DNA of 64,000 nucleotides from the NCBI GenBank assembly GCA_900660155.1, contig CABFPE010000177.1, positions 833,652-897,651 of the forward strand. Direction: 5' to 3'. A program made the position numbers and the translations under genes. Origin of the DNA: Hofstenia miamia. Taxonomy: Eukaryota > Xenacoelomorpha > Acoela > Hofsteniidae. Under the pieces are notes generated by a model, which saw only the letters and a program-made list of their open reading frames with translations, was not told the DNA's origin and did no database searches. Shown piece after piece: positions 13,901 to 27,691 of the stretch; position 1 is the stretch's first letter, and each line of letters begins with the position of its first letter.

Positions 13901-16900
13901 ATTTGATAGACTGCCTGATGTAGGCATATTAAACACAAGCATTAATTCATAGACGATGATATAACGCAATGAATAAAAATAATGAAACCCTACCAATAAA
14001 AATCTAAAATGTTTAAATACTTTAATGTATACACTCACACACCCAACGTACATATACATGTATATGTTGTTCCTACTCTGAACGCAAAAAATATTTTTTA
14101 CATTTTATACACTTTTGCAATATTCTCCCAGTGTGTAGTAAGCCATTCTGTACGCCAAATTTCATATTTGCAATTTTATTCCACTAAAACCAAATAATAA
14201 TGCAATAAACAACGTAAACTTCTAAATGTGTTTTAATTGAACACTGCAACATTTTTGTAAAAAAGCAATTAACTGTATGCTTAAATCTGCGGAGCCATAT
14301 TATATAAATTATCAAGAAGCTAGGTATAAATGTGAATATCCGAAGACTTGGAACAAAGTAGTAATAACATCAATCCCAAAAGAAGGTTCAAGTTCTAAAG
14401 GGTCACTAAAGTTTTGCCCAGTAGCAAAAACGCCAATATCAACTAGATGTCTAGATAAAATAGTGTTACAGAATTATAATCTCGAAAATACATAGATATT
14501 GATTTGCGGTAACATTGTATTCTGAAAATGGCTCACAAGGAATACAACCTGCTTTTTAAAAAAAATTCTTAAAATTTATCAACATTATATTATTATTCTC
14601 AACATGCATGCATACATGAAATATTTATAGAAATTTCCTGAAACAATAAAACGGAATTAGGAAAATTCCATTACGATATATGAAAATAAAAGCAGTATTA
14701 AGTATTAGAGATCTTGAAACAGACATAGAAACTTTAACTTACTGCAACCGTTACAGTACCTTTAACCGTTCTGCTTGCAGAACCGTTAAAACCAGTTCTT
14801 ACCGTTATAGTTTTAGGTTTTTTAAAATCTGCTGTAGCGGACCAGGTAGTAGACCTTGTATACAAATGGAATGTTACTATTTATATACTGTAAACAATGG
14901 GTATTATGTATAATTGGGTCAAGTGTTGGAAATTAATTCGTATAATTCACATATGTACTACTTCCAAGTCTGTTAATTGCAATATAGTAGTATTAGAATG
15001 ATAACAAATCCCAATTACAACAGATCAAGCAATTAAATTATACTTATAGTCATTTTGCAATTAAGAGTCGTTTGAAAATAGCCACTGAGGCTTGAGCTGA
15101 CATGAAAATTCATGTACTTCCGTATTATAAGTTTATTTTTTTGCAAAAAATTCCGTTGTTTTACCGCTAACGGCATAAACGGTATGGACGGTCTACCGCT
15201 ACCGTTCACAGTTGGCGGCAACCGTTTACTGGCTACATGTCTGTCTTGCAAGGATAGAACCAAATAAAGTAATTTACCAGTCAAGAGAAATAGTTTCAAC
15301 AAATCTACTAGGGAAGGCTGAGATGTTCTTCCACTTGAGCTCTGGCAATGACAACCGCATTAACGACGTGTGGTCGCAGGTGATGCAGAAGAATACAAAT
15401 CCATGCTCGGCGTCCAACGTCAAGTGCCGAAGTGCACACTCTAAACATAGTCTTTATTAAAAACAGAAACGGTATCTAAACAATCTATTCATTTATCTAT
15501 TCACTTAATTATCCATATGAGAGCACGACATCTTAAACTCGCATTCAGAACCCTCAAAGTTATCATTAATTCATGTAGGCTGTTTTCTTTGTTTTTATCG
15601 TTTTATTGCTCATTTTCTCAGTAACCACATTCATTGTCTCATTGGAATGAAATTTCGCATAATTGCTTAAAATATAATTGTGCAAAAACACCATTGCTAT
15701 TTTTAGAATTTTTTTCGTTTTTTCGAAATTTTTTTTACAAAATATATCATTAAAATCACTTTTAACTAATGTTTTGTACAATTATATTTCTCAAATTGTC
15801 ACCTTAGTGTTGAAACGAATAATGTAGTATTTAAAATATTTTTTTAGTTGCCAAACCATCCAACACAACCATATTTTAAAAAATAACTTCTTCAGACCTA
15901 TAATATCTATCCCGAACAAGTGCTTGGATATTGATTAGTTAACACTAAAAACATTACAAGCACTAAAACAGAAATGGACTTCTGCTAAAGAAACGGCAGT
16001 TGAAACAGCTTCAAATAATTGGAGAACTACTTTGGTTTATTACTGTACAATTCTACAAATCATTAATTAAAAAATCTCAAACGTTTCCCAGGAACATAAT
16101 TCAAAAACGTTTCAATATCCTATCGTCGATAATATCTTTTTCAATAAAGCTAAAAATAGATTATTTCGATAATGATTTCCTTCAAAATAGGTTATCTAGA
16201 TAATCGCAATTATAGTATATACCTGTAGAATATTGTAATTTAAATGTATTTTCGCCAAATATTAATTTTACATATTTAACACAATGTAAACCTACTTTTA
16301 TTATATAAAATTAGTCATCCCAGTTCAATTTAAATTTCAATGAAAAATATTTTATAGAGTAAATACATTAATTACTACATGTCACCTAACCGTATGCAAC
16401 CATTAAGGCTGACTAAGAAACTATGTTTCTTTTTAGCCGTAAGCATTAGTAAACTAATGCCCATGTTCCACAGCTTTTGTCTGCCAGTGATGAGCGACCT
16501 TTGCAGTAGCAGGCTCATAAACACTTTCAAAAAGGGCTGCGTTTTGAGCACATGACACAGTATGAGCTTGGTTGGTCTACTGCTACTAACTGCTTAGGCC
16601 ACTAAAATAGTCTAAAATTTTACCCACTCCAAAGTTTCCTTTATAAATGCAATAGAATGAACTGCTAGCAACAAAGAAAAGTGTTATAATGACGTTATTG
16701 ATTTGGCGGGTATATTTAGGATATTAATGGTTGACTGCCGTCGTTAAATTGCAATTTTATTTAAAAGAAATGCATGCATATGTTCATTACTGTTATGAAC
16801 TTTACGAAACGTTTGCTTTTGCTGTCATAGTCAGTGGCGTACGCAGGGGGGGGGGACATGGTGGAATGTCCCCCCGTCAGGTTTCTAAATTTGATTTTGA

Positions 16901-19900
16901 CTGGATAAATGAAAAAATTTTTCGTAAAAAAATTGAAAAATTTAAAATCTATGAACTTGAAATGCATTTTTAGGGTATATTTTTTCAATATTTTCAAAAA
17001 TTTTAGTGGGGCTTCGCCTCGCATTGGGTAATAACGAGGATGTCCCCCCGTCAGAAAATCCTGGGTACGCCCCTGGTCATAGTAAAACGTCAGCTATTTC
17101 AAAAATAAAATATTATGCTAAAAGGTTGAGTCAATAATCCATTATTATCTACTGTATAAGACAAGGCGATACTGACACAGGCCATGAACTGCTAATTGGC
17201 GTCAAGTTTACTTGGGCTGCGGGATTTCCCAGACATTTTGGCACCAATTGAAAAACAGTTTTAGCCCTTAAATAAAAAAACATAACTAGAAGCAACCAAT
17301 GAAATTCATTAACCCAACAGTGATGCAATGTGTTTCACTTCACTTTAGTTATTACTAATAATACATGGGTAGAAGTTGCTCTGTAGCAGGTTGCAAAACT
17401 GCAATATATGGTTTTTCCAAGTGATCCTGAAAGACGGACAATTTGGCTAGCCAGTCTGCCAAATATAATTACAATATAACGCAAAACATGGCAGTGTGTG
17501 GATTACATTTCACAGCCGACGTGCAAAAAGAAAAAACAAAAGGTAGTGTTTTTTGCAATATGTGTACATGTCTGAGCATCTAAAGTAAGAATAATATGCA
17601 CATTATAATAACTCATGTAGATCCTAATTAGGCTATTCGTTGACAGTTTCGATTACATATCAGATTTTTTAGTAAATGAAATGTTCAAGAAATTTTGAAG
17701 TTTGATCTTTTCCTATTTCGACAGTAAATTTTAGTTCTTCAACTTGGTTTAGATATTTTTATAAATACAGTAGAATTGCTTTATAAAAATAAAGAGGTTT
17801 GAACGGCAGTTCCAACTCTGATATCACAATCACTCCCCAGCTGCAAAATTTAAATTTGCTATATCGATATTTCAAAATGTATTTGTAATAATTTTTATTT
17901 TCATAAATTTATAAAATGTCAGCAATAGTGTACCTCTTTTTTAAGAATTTCTAACGATTCTCAATGATGGTGATCAGTCAATTTACGTATTTCAAACAAA
18001 TTTGACGAAACTAAGACTCAATAGTAGTAAGTCAGAACTAACGCATCATAAATATCTTCACAATTATTATCATATCATGTAGAGGAATATTGTACGATTA
18101 GTAAAAATTTAATCAAATATACATATAATGAATGTATTATGAAAAATCATATTAAACAGCCTCAGTCCCCCATCAGACATTTCTGATTTTAAATGACCTG
18201 AAAGTTGTTCATTAATTCGTGTAGGAAAGTGTATGTGTGTCTCTCCGAAATATAAGATTTCTGCGAAACTCAACATGTACCACTGCTGCATGTTATGTTT
18301 TTTAAATAATTCTAAATTAGATAATTCTAATTTAGATTACTTTGTAGCATTTTTCTGTAATTCATTGAATTAATTATTTTATTTTTTTTTACCCCAAATT
18401 GTTCACCAGCAAAATGTCTCCGATCAGAATGTCCTGTCTACTTTTCTGATTAAGATTCATAGGCAAAATGCAATTTTGCGTATTTTTCACATTTTAAAAT
18501 GCTCAACCATTTGTGACTAATTCAATAATACTGTAGTAAAAGAACCTTAGTCATTTTTGCAAAATTATTCAGCTAAAAAATATCACGTTTTTTTAATTTG
18601 TAATTTAAGATTTTTAGGGGGATTTCTTTTTCCTATTGAACCACCCTCTATTTTTTCAAATGTACCTATTTCTATTATTGTCCGCCCCGAACCGAAACCA
18701 CGGACTACATTACAGACTAGTTTTGAAGTTCGAACAACTCAGCCTGATGAATTGTCTGAAGTCAATGATATAGATATCACAAATTATGATAATTTCGTAA
18801 ATGGATTTCAATCAAAGATGCAAGCGATTTCACATTCTGTGTGGAAACGTTTATGGTTATGCCATGGATAATCTAACTGATTTGGCAAGAACTGTTTTTG
18901 GAGTGGTGTTAAAGTTTGTTTTTAGTGGCAAGTCATTTGCCATAAATTGCTACCCATTAGTAGTTACACTTCTGACTTTGCATTAGCTACCATAAATGCT
19001 ACGTGTTTTGTATTAGCTGAATGCGATGTACAGGTTCTAGGTATTGTCTGCGACAATTGCAACGTCAATCAAGAATTATTTTCTCGCCTGCAGCTTTCTT
19101 CTGACTATAGTTGGTTAGAAAACATCCAAATGTTTGGTACAAGCCCATTTTATCTTTTAAATGACCTTACTCATCTTATTAAATCCATTAGAAATTGTTG
19201 GCATACTAAAAAGTCTAAAATACTCGAATTCTATGACATATTTTCCTCAAGTAGCAACAAAGAAAAGCAAGTGCTTCATGCTGATTGGAAACACGTTGAA
19301 CTTTTATATAAATCCGAACGTTCGAAATTATTTAGGCAGTCAAATTTTACCTATTCAGCTGTGTATCCAAATAATATTGAAAAACAAAAAATGTCTCTTG
19401 CACTTAAAGTTTTTTCAGAAGCAACCGCGTCTGCATTAACTGTTAACACAACAACAGCTGACATTGCAAAGGAAACAGCTTTGTTTATTAGAATTATTCG
19501 ACGTCTATTTGATATTGGAAATGTAAAGTCTTCAATTCAATTTAAGAGAAACTTGAACTTATTTGAGAAGCCTATATCAATAGATGATTAAAATCAATCA
19601 AGTTTTCTATATAAGATTGGGCAGTTAGCTCAATTTATGGCTCCTGTCAAAGCTTCAAATCGNCTTCATGCTGATTGGAAACACGTTGAACTTTTATATA
19701 AATCCGAACGTTCGAAATTATTTAGGCAGTCAAATTTTACCTATTCAGCTGTGTATCCAAATAATATTGAAAAACAAAAAATGTCTCTTGCACTTAAAGT
19801 TTTTTCAGAAGCAACCGCGTCTGCATTAACTGTTAACACAACAACAGCTGACATTGCAAAGGAAACAGCTTTGTTTATTTGAATTATTCGACGTCTATTT

Positions 19901-22900
19901 GATATTGGAAATGTAAAGTCTTCAATTCAATTTAAGAGAAACTTGAACTTATTTGAGAAGCCTATATCAATAGATGATTAAAATCAATCAAGTTTTCTAT
20001 ATAAGATTGGGCAGTTAGCTCAATTTATGGCTTCCCTCAAAGCTTCAAATCGTTCAAAATCTTTAACAATTGACACTTCAAATGCATTAATGCGGACAAG
20101 TAATGGTTTTGTTGCATTGGCCAAACATTTATTAAATACAACTAGAAGTTATCAACACAAATATGTCCTTCTTGGAAGATTTGGTGGAGATACAATTGAA
20201 GAATTGTTTGCGCATTTCAGAAGATTTGCAGGTTGCAATTACTATATTTCTGTGCAAGAAATTATTCAAACAAATCGATTAGATCAAGCGAAGTTATTTT
20301 TGCACCTCAATGGAATGCCGCAAGTTTTAGATGGTTCTCACTTATGTGAATTGTGTGATTGCGCGTTTGATGCAGAAGAAATTACATATATTAACAGTTT
20401 GAATCCAAACTCAAATCAGTTTATCTTAGATAAGGATACTTTCAACGTTCTTGTATATGTTTGTGACTATATTGCTCGAATTGATAAACATGAGTTGTCA
20501 TCTGTAACAGTTGATATGAGTTCGTATTTGGAGACTTATTCAAGAGGAGATTTGCACATACCTTGTAATAAGTTAGTAATTTTTTTCTCGTTTTGTGTAA
20601 TGTTTTTCCAACATTCAACGGAAATTTTGGGGAAAATTTTTTGCAGAAAACACTTAATTAGAGGAATGAATTGAGAGTTACAGCGGGGCAAAAGTGTTCC
20701 CATTTAATTTTTCGCAGCGGTGTAATTTTCGCCCCGCTTGAAAGAACAGAGTTGAGTGGCAGCGGGGCGAACGTGTTCCCATTAGAGTTGAGTCGCCCCG
20801 CTGTCCCTCGGGAGCGAAAAATTAAATGGGAACACCGCCTATGTAATATAATGGGGTGTATTGAACCCCACGTGTATGTAAACGACAATTATTCCAGGGT
20901 TTTCGAGTACTCGGAATGTTAAGAACTCTAACTGGAATAAGCTCGCAAAACTCGATCGGAAAACTCGGAAGAGAAATCATCAAAACTCGAACTCGCTCGA
21001 AAATCCACTCGAAAATAGCGTAAAAATTAAATTTCTTTAAATATCAATTTTCTTACCAATCACAAAAACTTTTTTTTAATCTTAGAATTATTGTAAAATG
21101 AATGTTTTTTACCTTAAAAAACTCGGAATTAGAAAAAAACTCGATTGAACTCGGAATTTCATTTAAAAAATTACTCGAACTCGAACTCGAAACGTAAAAA
21201 CTCGAACTCGGGCCGAGTAACTCGAACTCGACTCGAAAACCCTGAATTATTCCACTAACACGTAATCAGTGAGTGGAAAGGAACAAGATTTGAATTAAAA
21301 CTACCAGCATTTTGATTGGCTGTTCCTATTTACTCGCTATTGACAAGCTGTTGAAAACAACAGGGGGTGTCATACACCCCAAAAGACCAACAACCGTTAA
21401 ATGTCACTAATAAATAAACAATATAATCAAAATCGTGACAATTAACAACTTGTCGAAATTGATTTAGCGTGTTTTTAAACCCAATTCCATTGGAGAGAGA
21501 GCTGTTTCAAAGGCTAGTTGATTGCGTAGCTATTTTGAATTTTCTATAAAGATTGCAAACTGCTAATTGGATTAAATGTTTACATAATTCTTTATATATG
21601 CGCTTGTTTATGAGTGATCAATTAACTATTCAAAACACATTCGTGAGCGTAGCGTATGAGGCCTATATAATACATCATTCGAAGTGTTCTCCCGTTACCT
21701 ACAGTTGAAATGTAATTTTTGTACATGTATATGCAATGCAATTTACGCAGAAACCTTTTTTGACTATTAGTTAAATGTTTTGACTAATAGACAAAAGAAT
21801 GCAAAACCGCAATTTTGACTATAGTCAAAAGACTAACCGTGTGGCACTCAGGCTTGTTCAAAAGATAATCTAACAAAGATTATCTTCGATAAGATAATCT
21901 TGATAACCTATTTTTGATTAAATATTCAGGCCAATAACCTATCTTATACCAAGGCGATACTGAGACAGGCCGTGAACTGCTATTTGAGATTAATTTTACC
22001 TGGGCAGATAACTTCTGTTGAAATACAGAAATATTTATAGCAAAACTGAAACAAAGTTTTATTTTACATTGCATTTAAAAGGCATACTAAAACACACAAA
22101 TTACAAATTTAAATTTTATTTGAACTTCAAAATCTTTTTTAAATGGGAACACAAGATTTCTTCAAGCGGGGCGACTCACAGCGGGTTGACTCAAATCTAA
22201 TGGGAACAGGGCCATAGTGAATTTCAAGGATTAACCACAAAAATAATACAGGTACATTCTTTCATATCAATTTTTCTGTGTAACTTGAATGTTTACGAGA
22301 TAAAAGATACTTGTATATTCAATTGTGGGGATATATTATATTAAAATTTGCCAATAAAAAAACAAAACATTTTTGCAAAAATAATGTTTTTCGTTCTAGA
22401 AATGGTTCAACCAACTCGCATGGCCAAATTTCAAGCTATTTCCACACTCTCAAATATGAGTAGCAGTGATGAAGAAGAATTGGACGACGGTGATGAGAGG
22501 GATTATTCTGAAAACGCAAATGAGAATGTACTTCTGCAGAACGAAGATCTACAAAATTTACAAGACGACGATGAACTCTCAGTAGACCAACTGGATCATG
22601 TAGAAAATGACGAATACAATCAAAATTCTGGATCAGAAGATGAACTCGTTGACAATGGAACAGTAATCCTCCCCCTTCCAACGAGCTTCAAAATCGTGAA
22701 GGTGTTGTCTGGACTTCGAGTTTCCCAAACCCCATTGGACGACAGCCTTCCAGAATCATTATGAATTTCCGACAGGGCGTGAAAACTGGTATAAACCCTC
22801 AAGATGAACAAACGGCGTTTCTGATGTTTTTTGAAACATGCTTAGATATTCTAATACAATTCACGCCATGCTCAGCTTGAAGCCAAAAAGGGGAAGTTAC

Positions 22901-24797
22901 ATCAATGGCAAAGTGGAAATGAAGGCATTCATTGCTGTTTTGGTTTTATCAGGGGCATATGCTGATAACTATGAGTCATCCGAGAATATATGGAGCTTCA
23001 GGAATGGCCGTCCCATCTATCGGGCTCTTATGTCCCGCAAACGTTTTAAACAAATTGTATGTTTCATCAGAATGGATGACCCTTCACGACGTGACCGAGA
23101 GGATGTTTTAGCACCAGTGAGGCATTCTTTGAGCAGTTTCAATTCAAAGTTATTAGAATATTATACCCCTGGTGAATACCTCACAATTGACGAGCAATTA
23201 GTTGAATTTGATGGTCGTGGGAAATTCAAGCAATATATACCATCAAAACCTGGGAAGTTTGGCATAAAATTTTTTCGGATTTGTGATGCTGAATCATAGT
23301 TCTGCCTCAATGGTTTACCATACATAGGAAGTCAAACGATTGCTAACTCCTCCAACAGAATGACTCCAGATTCAATAGTATTACGTCTTACTGAACCGTT
23401 TTTCGGATCCGGCCGCAACCTAACTGGGGATAAATGGTTTACAAGCTACAAAACAATTCAAACATTGCTTGAGAAAAAAATCACATACGTTGGTACGCTA
23501 CGAAGAAATAGGAAATGTGTGGCGAAAGAAATGGTAAACTTGGCTGGTACGACGAGAGGGGATACACGAATAATTAATGACAACAATAAAACATTTCTCT
23601 GTTCATTTTGGGACAAAGGAAACAAACCGGTCCTACTACTGGACTCGTTTACACAATGGATAAAGTAGTTTTACAACCCATAGAAAGTGTAGGTGTTGGC
23701 CGTTCAGTGTTCTGTGTAATGTTATTGACATCACAATACAAAATTCAAGGCGACTGTGCTACTATCGACCTCTGAAAAGCAACGTTATCATAAAACATTT
23801 GCTGTTGGCTACCAGCTTGGCCAAGAGCAGCTCCAAAGACGTCTATCCAATTCGCGGATATCCATCGAAGTGAAAAACACAATTCGCGAGTTCCTGTTCG
23901 AATCTGATATTCCTACCGACTCTAATGTATCTGCTCTTCAAAGACAGCAACGCCAAAAAAGTGTCAAGTGTGTCCCAGGAATTCCGACAAAAAAAACTGC
24001 CTATGAATGCACTATATGTACGAAGCCAATGTGCCTCTCATGTGTCGGTGCATTTTGTGTTGATTGTTTGAACCAAAGACTTTGATTATCAACAATAATG
24101 TATACCTATATGAGTTGAATTAAAGCTTCTTTGTATTGCACTATAAAAAATTCCTTTTTAAGTTTGTAGAAAGTAGTTTTATTCATATTTTTAAATTGAG
24201 GTTTCATGAACCCCTATGAACCTTAGGGGATGCTATTGGATAGGGACCAACAACCGTTAAATAGAAGAAACTCTAGTGTTCCATTCCCATACTCCATACT
24301 AACAAAAAATTAGGAAAGAAATTACGTATGGGTTGAGAAACACCGAGTAATGTTACTAGAAGCTCTCAGTCTTTCACCGCCCAACTAAAGGATCTCAGGG
24401 ATCCCCTATACGATAAATTTGGCCACCGCCCACCTGAAGCCTCGTACCGCCCTGTTGGGGGTACGGACCCCATTTGGGAAACCCTGATACAAACTAAAGA
24501 AAGCAAAAATATAGTGAAATATTTTATTTAAAATTTTCAGAGAATGTAAAATAATGTAAGTTTCAATAGAACAATTTTAATTCAAAATTTATCAATAACA
24601 ATTAAACTTTTTACTAGTTCGAAGTATTTGAAAAGCAATNTAAAACGTCTCAATACGTTTCCACAAAGCGTGAAAGTTTTCCTCTAAAACGTCTCAATAC
24701 GTTTCCACAAAGCGTGAAAAAATAAGTGTTCAGTCTCATTTTTTTGCAGCCAACTATAGCTAAGATATGGCAGAATGCTATTCAAACATTATTTCAA

Positions 24798-24833
<36 letters not shown>

Positions 24834-27653
24834 TGTAAAACATCCAAATGATGTTGATAAAAAAGCGGAATTCCTACAATAATTAATATATTAGGGAAGT
24901 GATCCAAAAAAGAATACTCTAAAATTGTTTGAACTAAAGCGTTTATTCGAGGCAAGGCAAAATAGATGCTGTTTCTTCAGAAATACAATTACTCAACAGT
25001 CTTTGGTAACTGGTAGTAGGCTATGTTATTCAGTGTTGTAAATTCACGCAATTGTTAGTGCTATTTTAGAGTATCCATTCGCTAATTCATCCCATTTGAA
25101 GTGGTTTATTCGAGAATTCAATTGTTTACAATTGGATTACGCTACAAGTGAAATATGTAAGATGAAAATTATGATGAAAATAATATAAAACTCAAATTGA
25201 CTAATCTTCACTAGTTTTCTCTTGAATTCACTCGAGCAGATACGTAAGAATTTCCTTTGAACAAAAACATTAAAAACTATGTCTTAAAGTATTATCAAGG
25301 TATCAATCACTAAATATCACAATAAAATTTTAAGACACCAATAAACAAAGTTCAGGGAAACTTTCTTGTATATGTCATTCTCAAGTAACCAAGTTTTGCA
25401 TTTGAAAATTCCAAATTGTTAGTCTTTTTTCAAAAACGTCATTGGCATTCATGCGTACTCGTAACTGAAGATTTTCTTATAATGCTAATGACTTTATGGT
25501 TTGAATCTGATTTATGAATTTGCTTAAATAGTAACAGATTCATAAACCATCTTCCAGCCTGAAGAATTGGTTTGTAATGGGCATGTTGGTGTTCAGATCA
25601 TACAATTTTTACTGGTGTAACCAGCTTGTGTGATGACTTGTAAGCCCGCTATAGGTCAGGATCAACAGCATGCAGTTACCATGTGATGTTGCCACACGAT
25701 TAGTCTTTTGACTAATGGTCATTTTCAAATAGAACAATTTCTATTTCATAATTTGAATAATCATAAACCGCAAAAGTCACTTTTTGGGGATGCCACACGG
25801 TTAGTTTTTTACTATAGTCAAAGACTAATCGTGTGGCATCCCCTTTATACATTCAAATAGCAAAATGGTTGTAATGTATTTGAAATGTGAAATATGTACT
25901 AAAAGTTTGATTCACCAACTGCTCCAGCTCACATCAGTAAAACTCCTGGTGCACTTTAAAAAAGACAAACCGTTTTGCCTACATTTTCAAACACTTTTCT
26001 CCAAGGTTATTAAGCAATTTCAAATCTTTGGATATTCACAATATGAATAAATGTGCTCGACTATAATGGTGAACATATGCGTGAAAATATTTTATATTTT
26101 GCAATGAAAAACATCCAAACTCTTCGCATATATAATGCTTAGACAATAAGAAGTCTAGAGCCCAATGGGAGCAACAACTATTTCTTTTTTTATAGACCAA
26201 ACCCGTGATGGTTCACCAGTGGTTTCAATAAGCACTTCAAAAATACCATTACAGATTTTAAAAAATTTCTCCATGTTTGAAGCAAATCAAGTTTCAACAT
26301 AAAACTTTGAGAAGATCGTGCTAAACAAACGGAATTTGAATAATAGGATATCAAAAAATTTAGATATTCGTCATTCGAAATGTTAATACATTTACTGTGA
26401 TTATTACCATATATTCACATTATCGCAACAGACATTTACGGAGCACATTCACTAGATGATTAACCCTTTGCAGGCCAAAGTTAAACAATAAACATCCCAG
26501 TAGCCAAACAAATGAAAAATACAAAAAGTTGAAAAACAGGTAATATATATTTTCAGAAAATGCATTTATTATTAATACTAAGAACTGTATATATGGAGGA
26601 CAAAATATCAATATATTTAGTTTACTTGATTATGATTAGTGAAGGCCCTTGAAACATAAAACAATGAAGGAAGGGATTGGCATTCAGAGCATCTGTATTG
26701 TGTTCCTTGTCTCACACACTATCCTCACATTAGGCGTTGCTGCTTTTCATGCAATCCTTCAGGTATCAATTCAGGGTAGATATAGTCGCTGCATAGTTCT
26801 TCTTGATTCTTTGCATGTAAAGTACAAAATGGAAGTCTTTGTAAAGCCATGATTACATGGGCTAATGTATGCAATTATTCAACAAATTTAATCTCTAGGC
26901 GCCAATGAATGTCTTGCTTTGTCATTTGTAACGCCAGACTTCTACAAGAGAAATATATTCAAAAAAATACGCAATAATGCGTCCTGGCTTGCAAGGGGTT
27001 AACATGTTAGAATCATTTATATTGTTGAAGATTGGAATACAGTACACTAAAAATATTAAACAAAATATGACAATTGAACGTTTCAAATGTATACCTTACA
27101 AAAACTTTCATCTAAATGAAAATATGACATTCCATAAGCACTCCTTGGAAAACACTTCAACAAATTCAACAAGCCGACATTTTTCACAACATTATTGAAA
27201 TACAATTTCATAGTTTGAGGATTAAAATGTTAAGATAGGCAATACTTCGCCTATTTTTAATAAAAATAACAGAAACATTTATAAAATTGGATGTTGAAGC
27301 AAACTTTTCATAAAATTACTCAACAAGAAACTCATTAGCAAATAAAAATCAAAAAAAATTAAATATCATTATTTCCCAAAAATAGCAGTTTAAAATGCGC
27401 ATTAATTTTGAGATTTGCATGAATTAATAGACGATTGCAGTATTAAAAAATTACCTGAACTCATATTATCGGGTATTGTATAAGCATTGCGGCGATACGA
27501 GCCATCAAGTCTTGCAAAAAAAATACTCTTCCCCTTTGTGTACCAAATTAATTTGTTGAATGAATCAAGGTAAAAGGATTTTATATCACCTTTCTCCAAT
27601 TGCTTAGCTACGGCCATATGGCTATCTGTTAAGTTTAAACTCTAAATTAAAAT

Positions 27654-27691
<38 letters not shown>

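Larger units (their letters stand above)
17365..20680 (+). mobile_element. P-element/THAP9-like transposon (coding part)
   Basis: A THAP domain remnant at 17365-17543 is followed by a transposase body at about 18.6-20.67 kb. Body motifs: [31 protein letters not shown] (P-element D-x-x-H-L-x-K-x-x-R-N), and [20 protein letters not shown] near the end, the P-element block before the C-terminal catalytic residues. The frame is interrupted more than once. The gap between THAP and body may hold an intron, as in other P elements. A contig join at 19663 repeats 390 bases inside it. The ends of the element are not clear. Confidence 0.8.

Noticed and set aside
18947-20051. Real tandem duplication of a transposase segment
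   Set aside because: A single N sits exactly at the boundary and the repeat equals a contig overlap.
24797-24831. TA repeats as promoter elements
   Set aside because: Plain microsatellites found throughout the window with no relation to exon starts.
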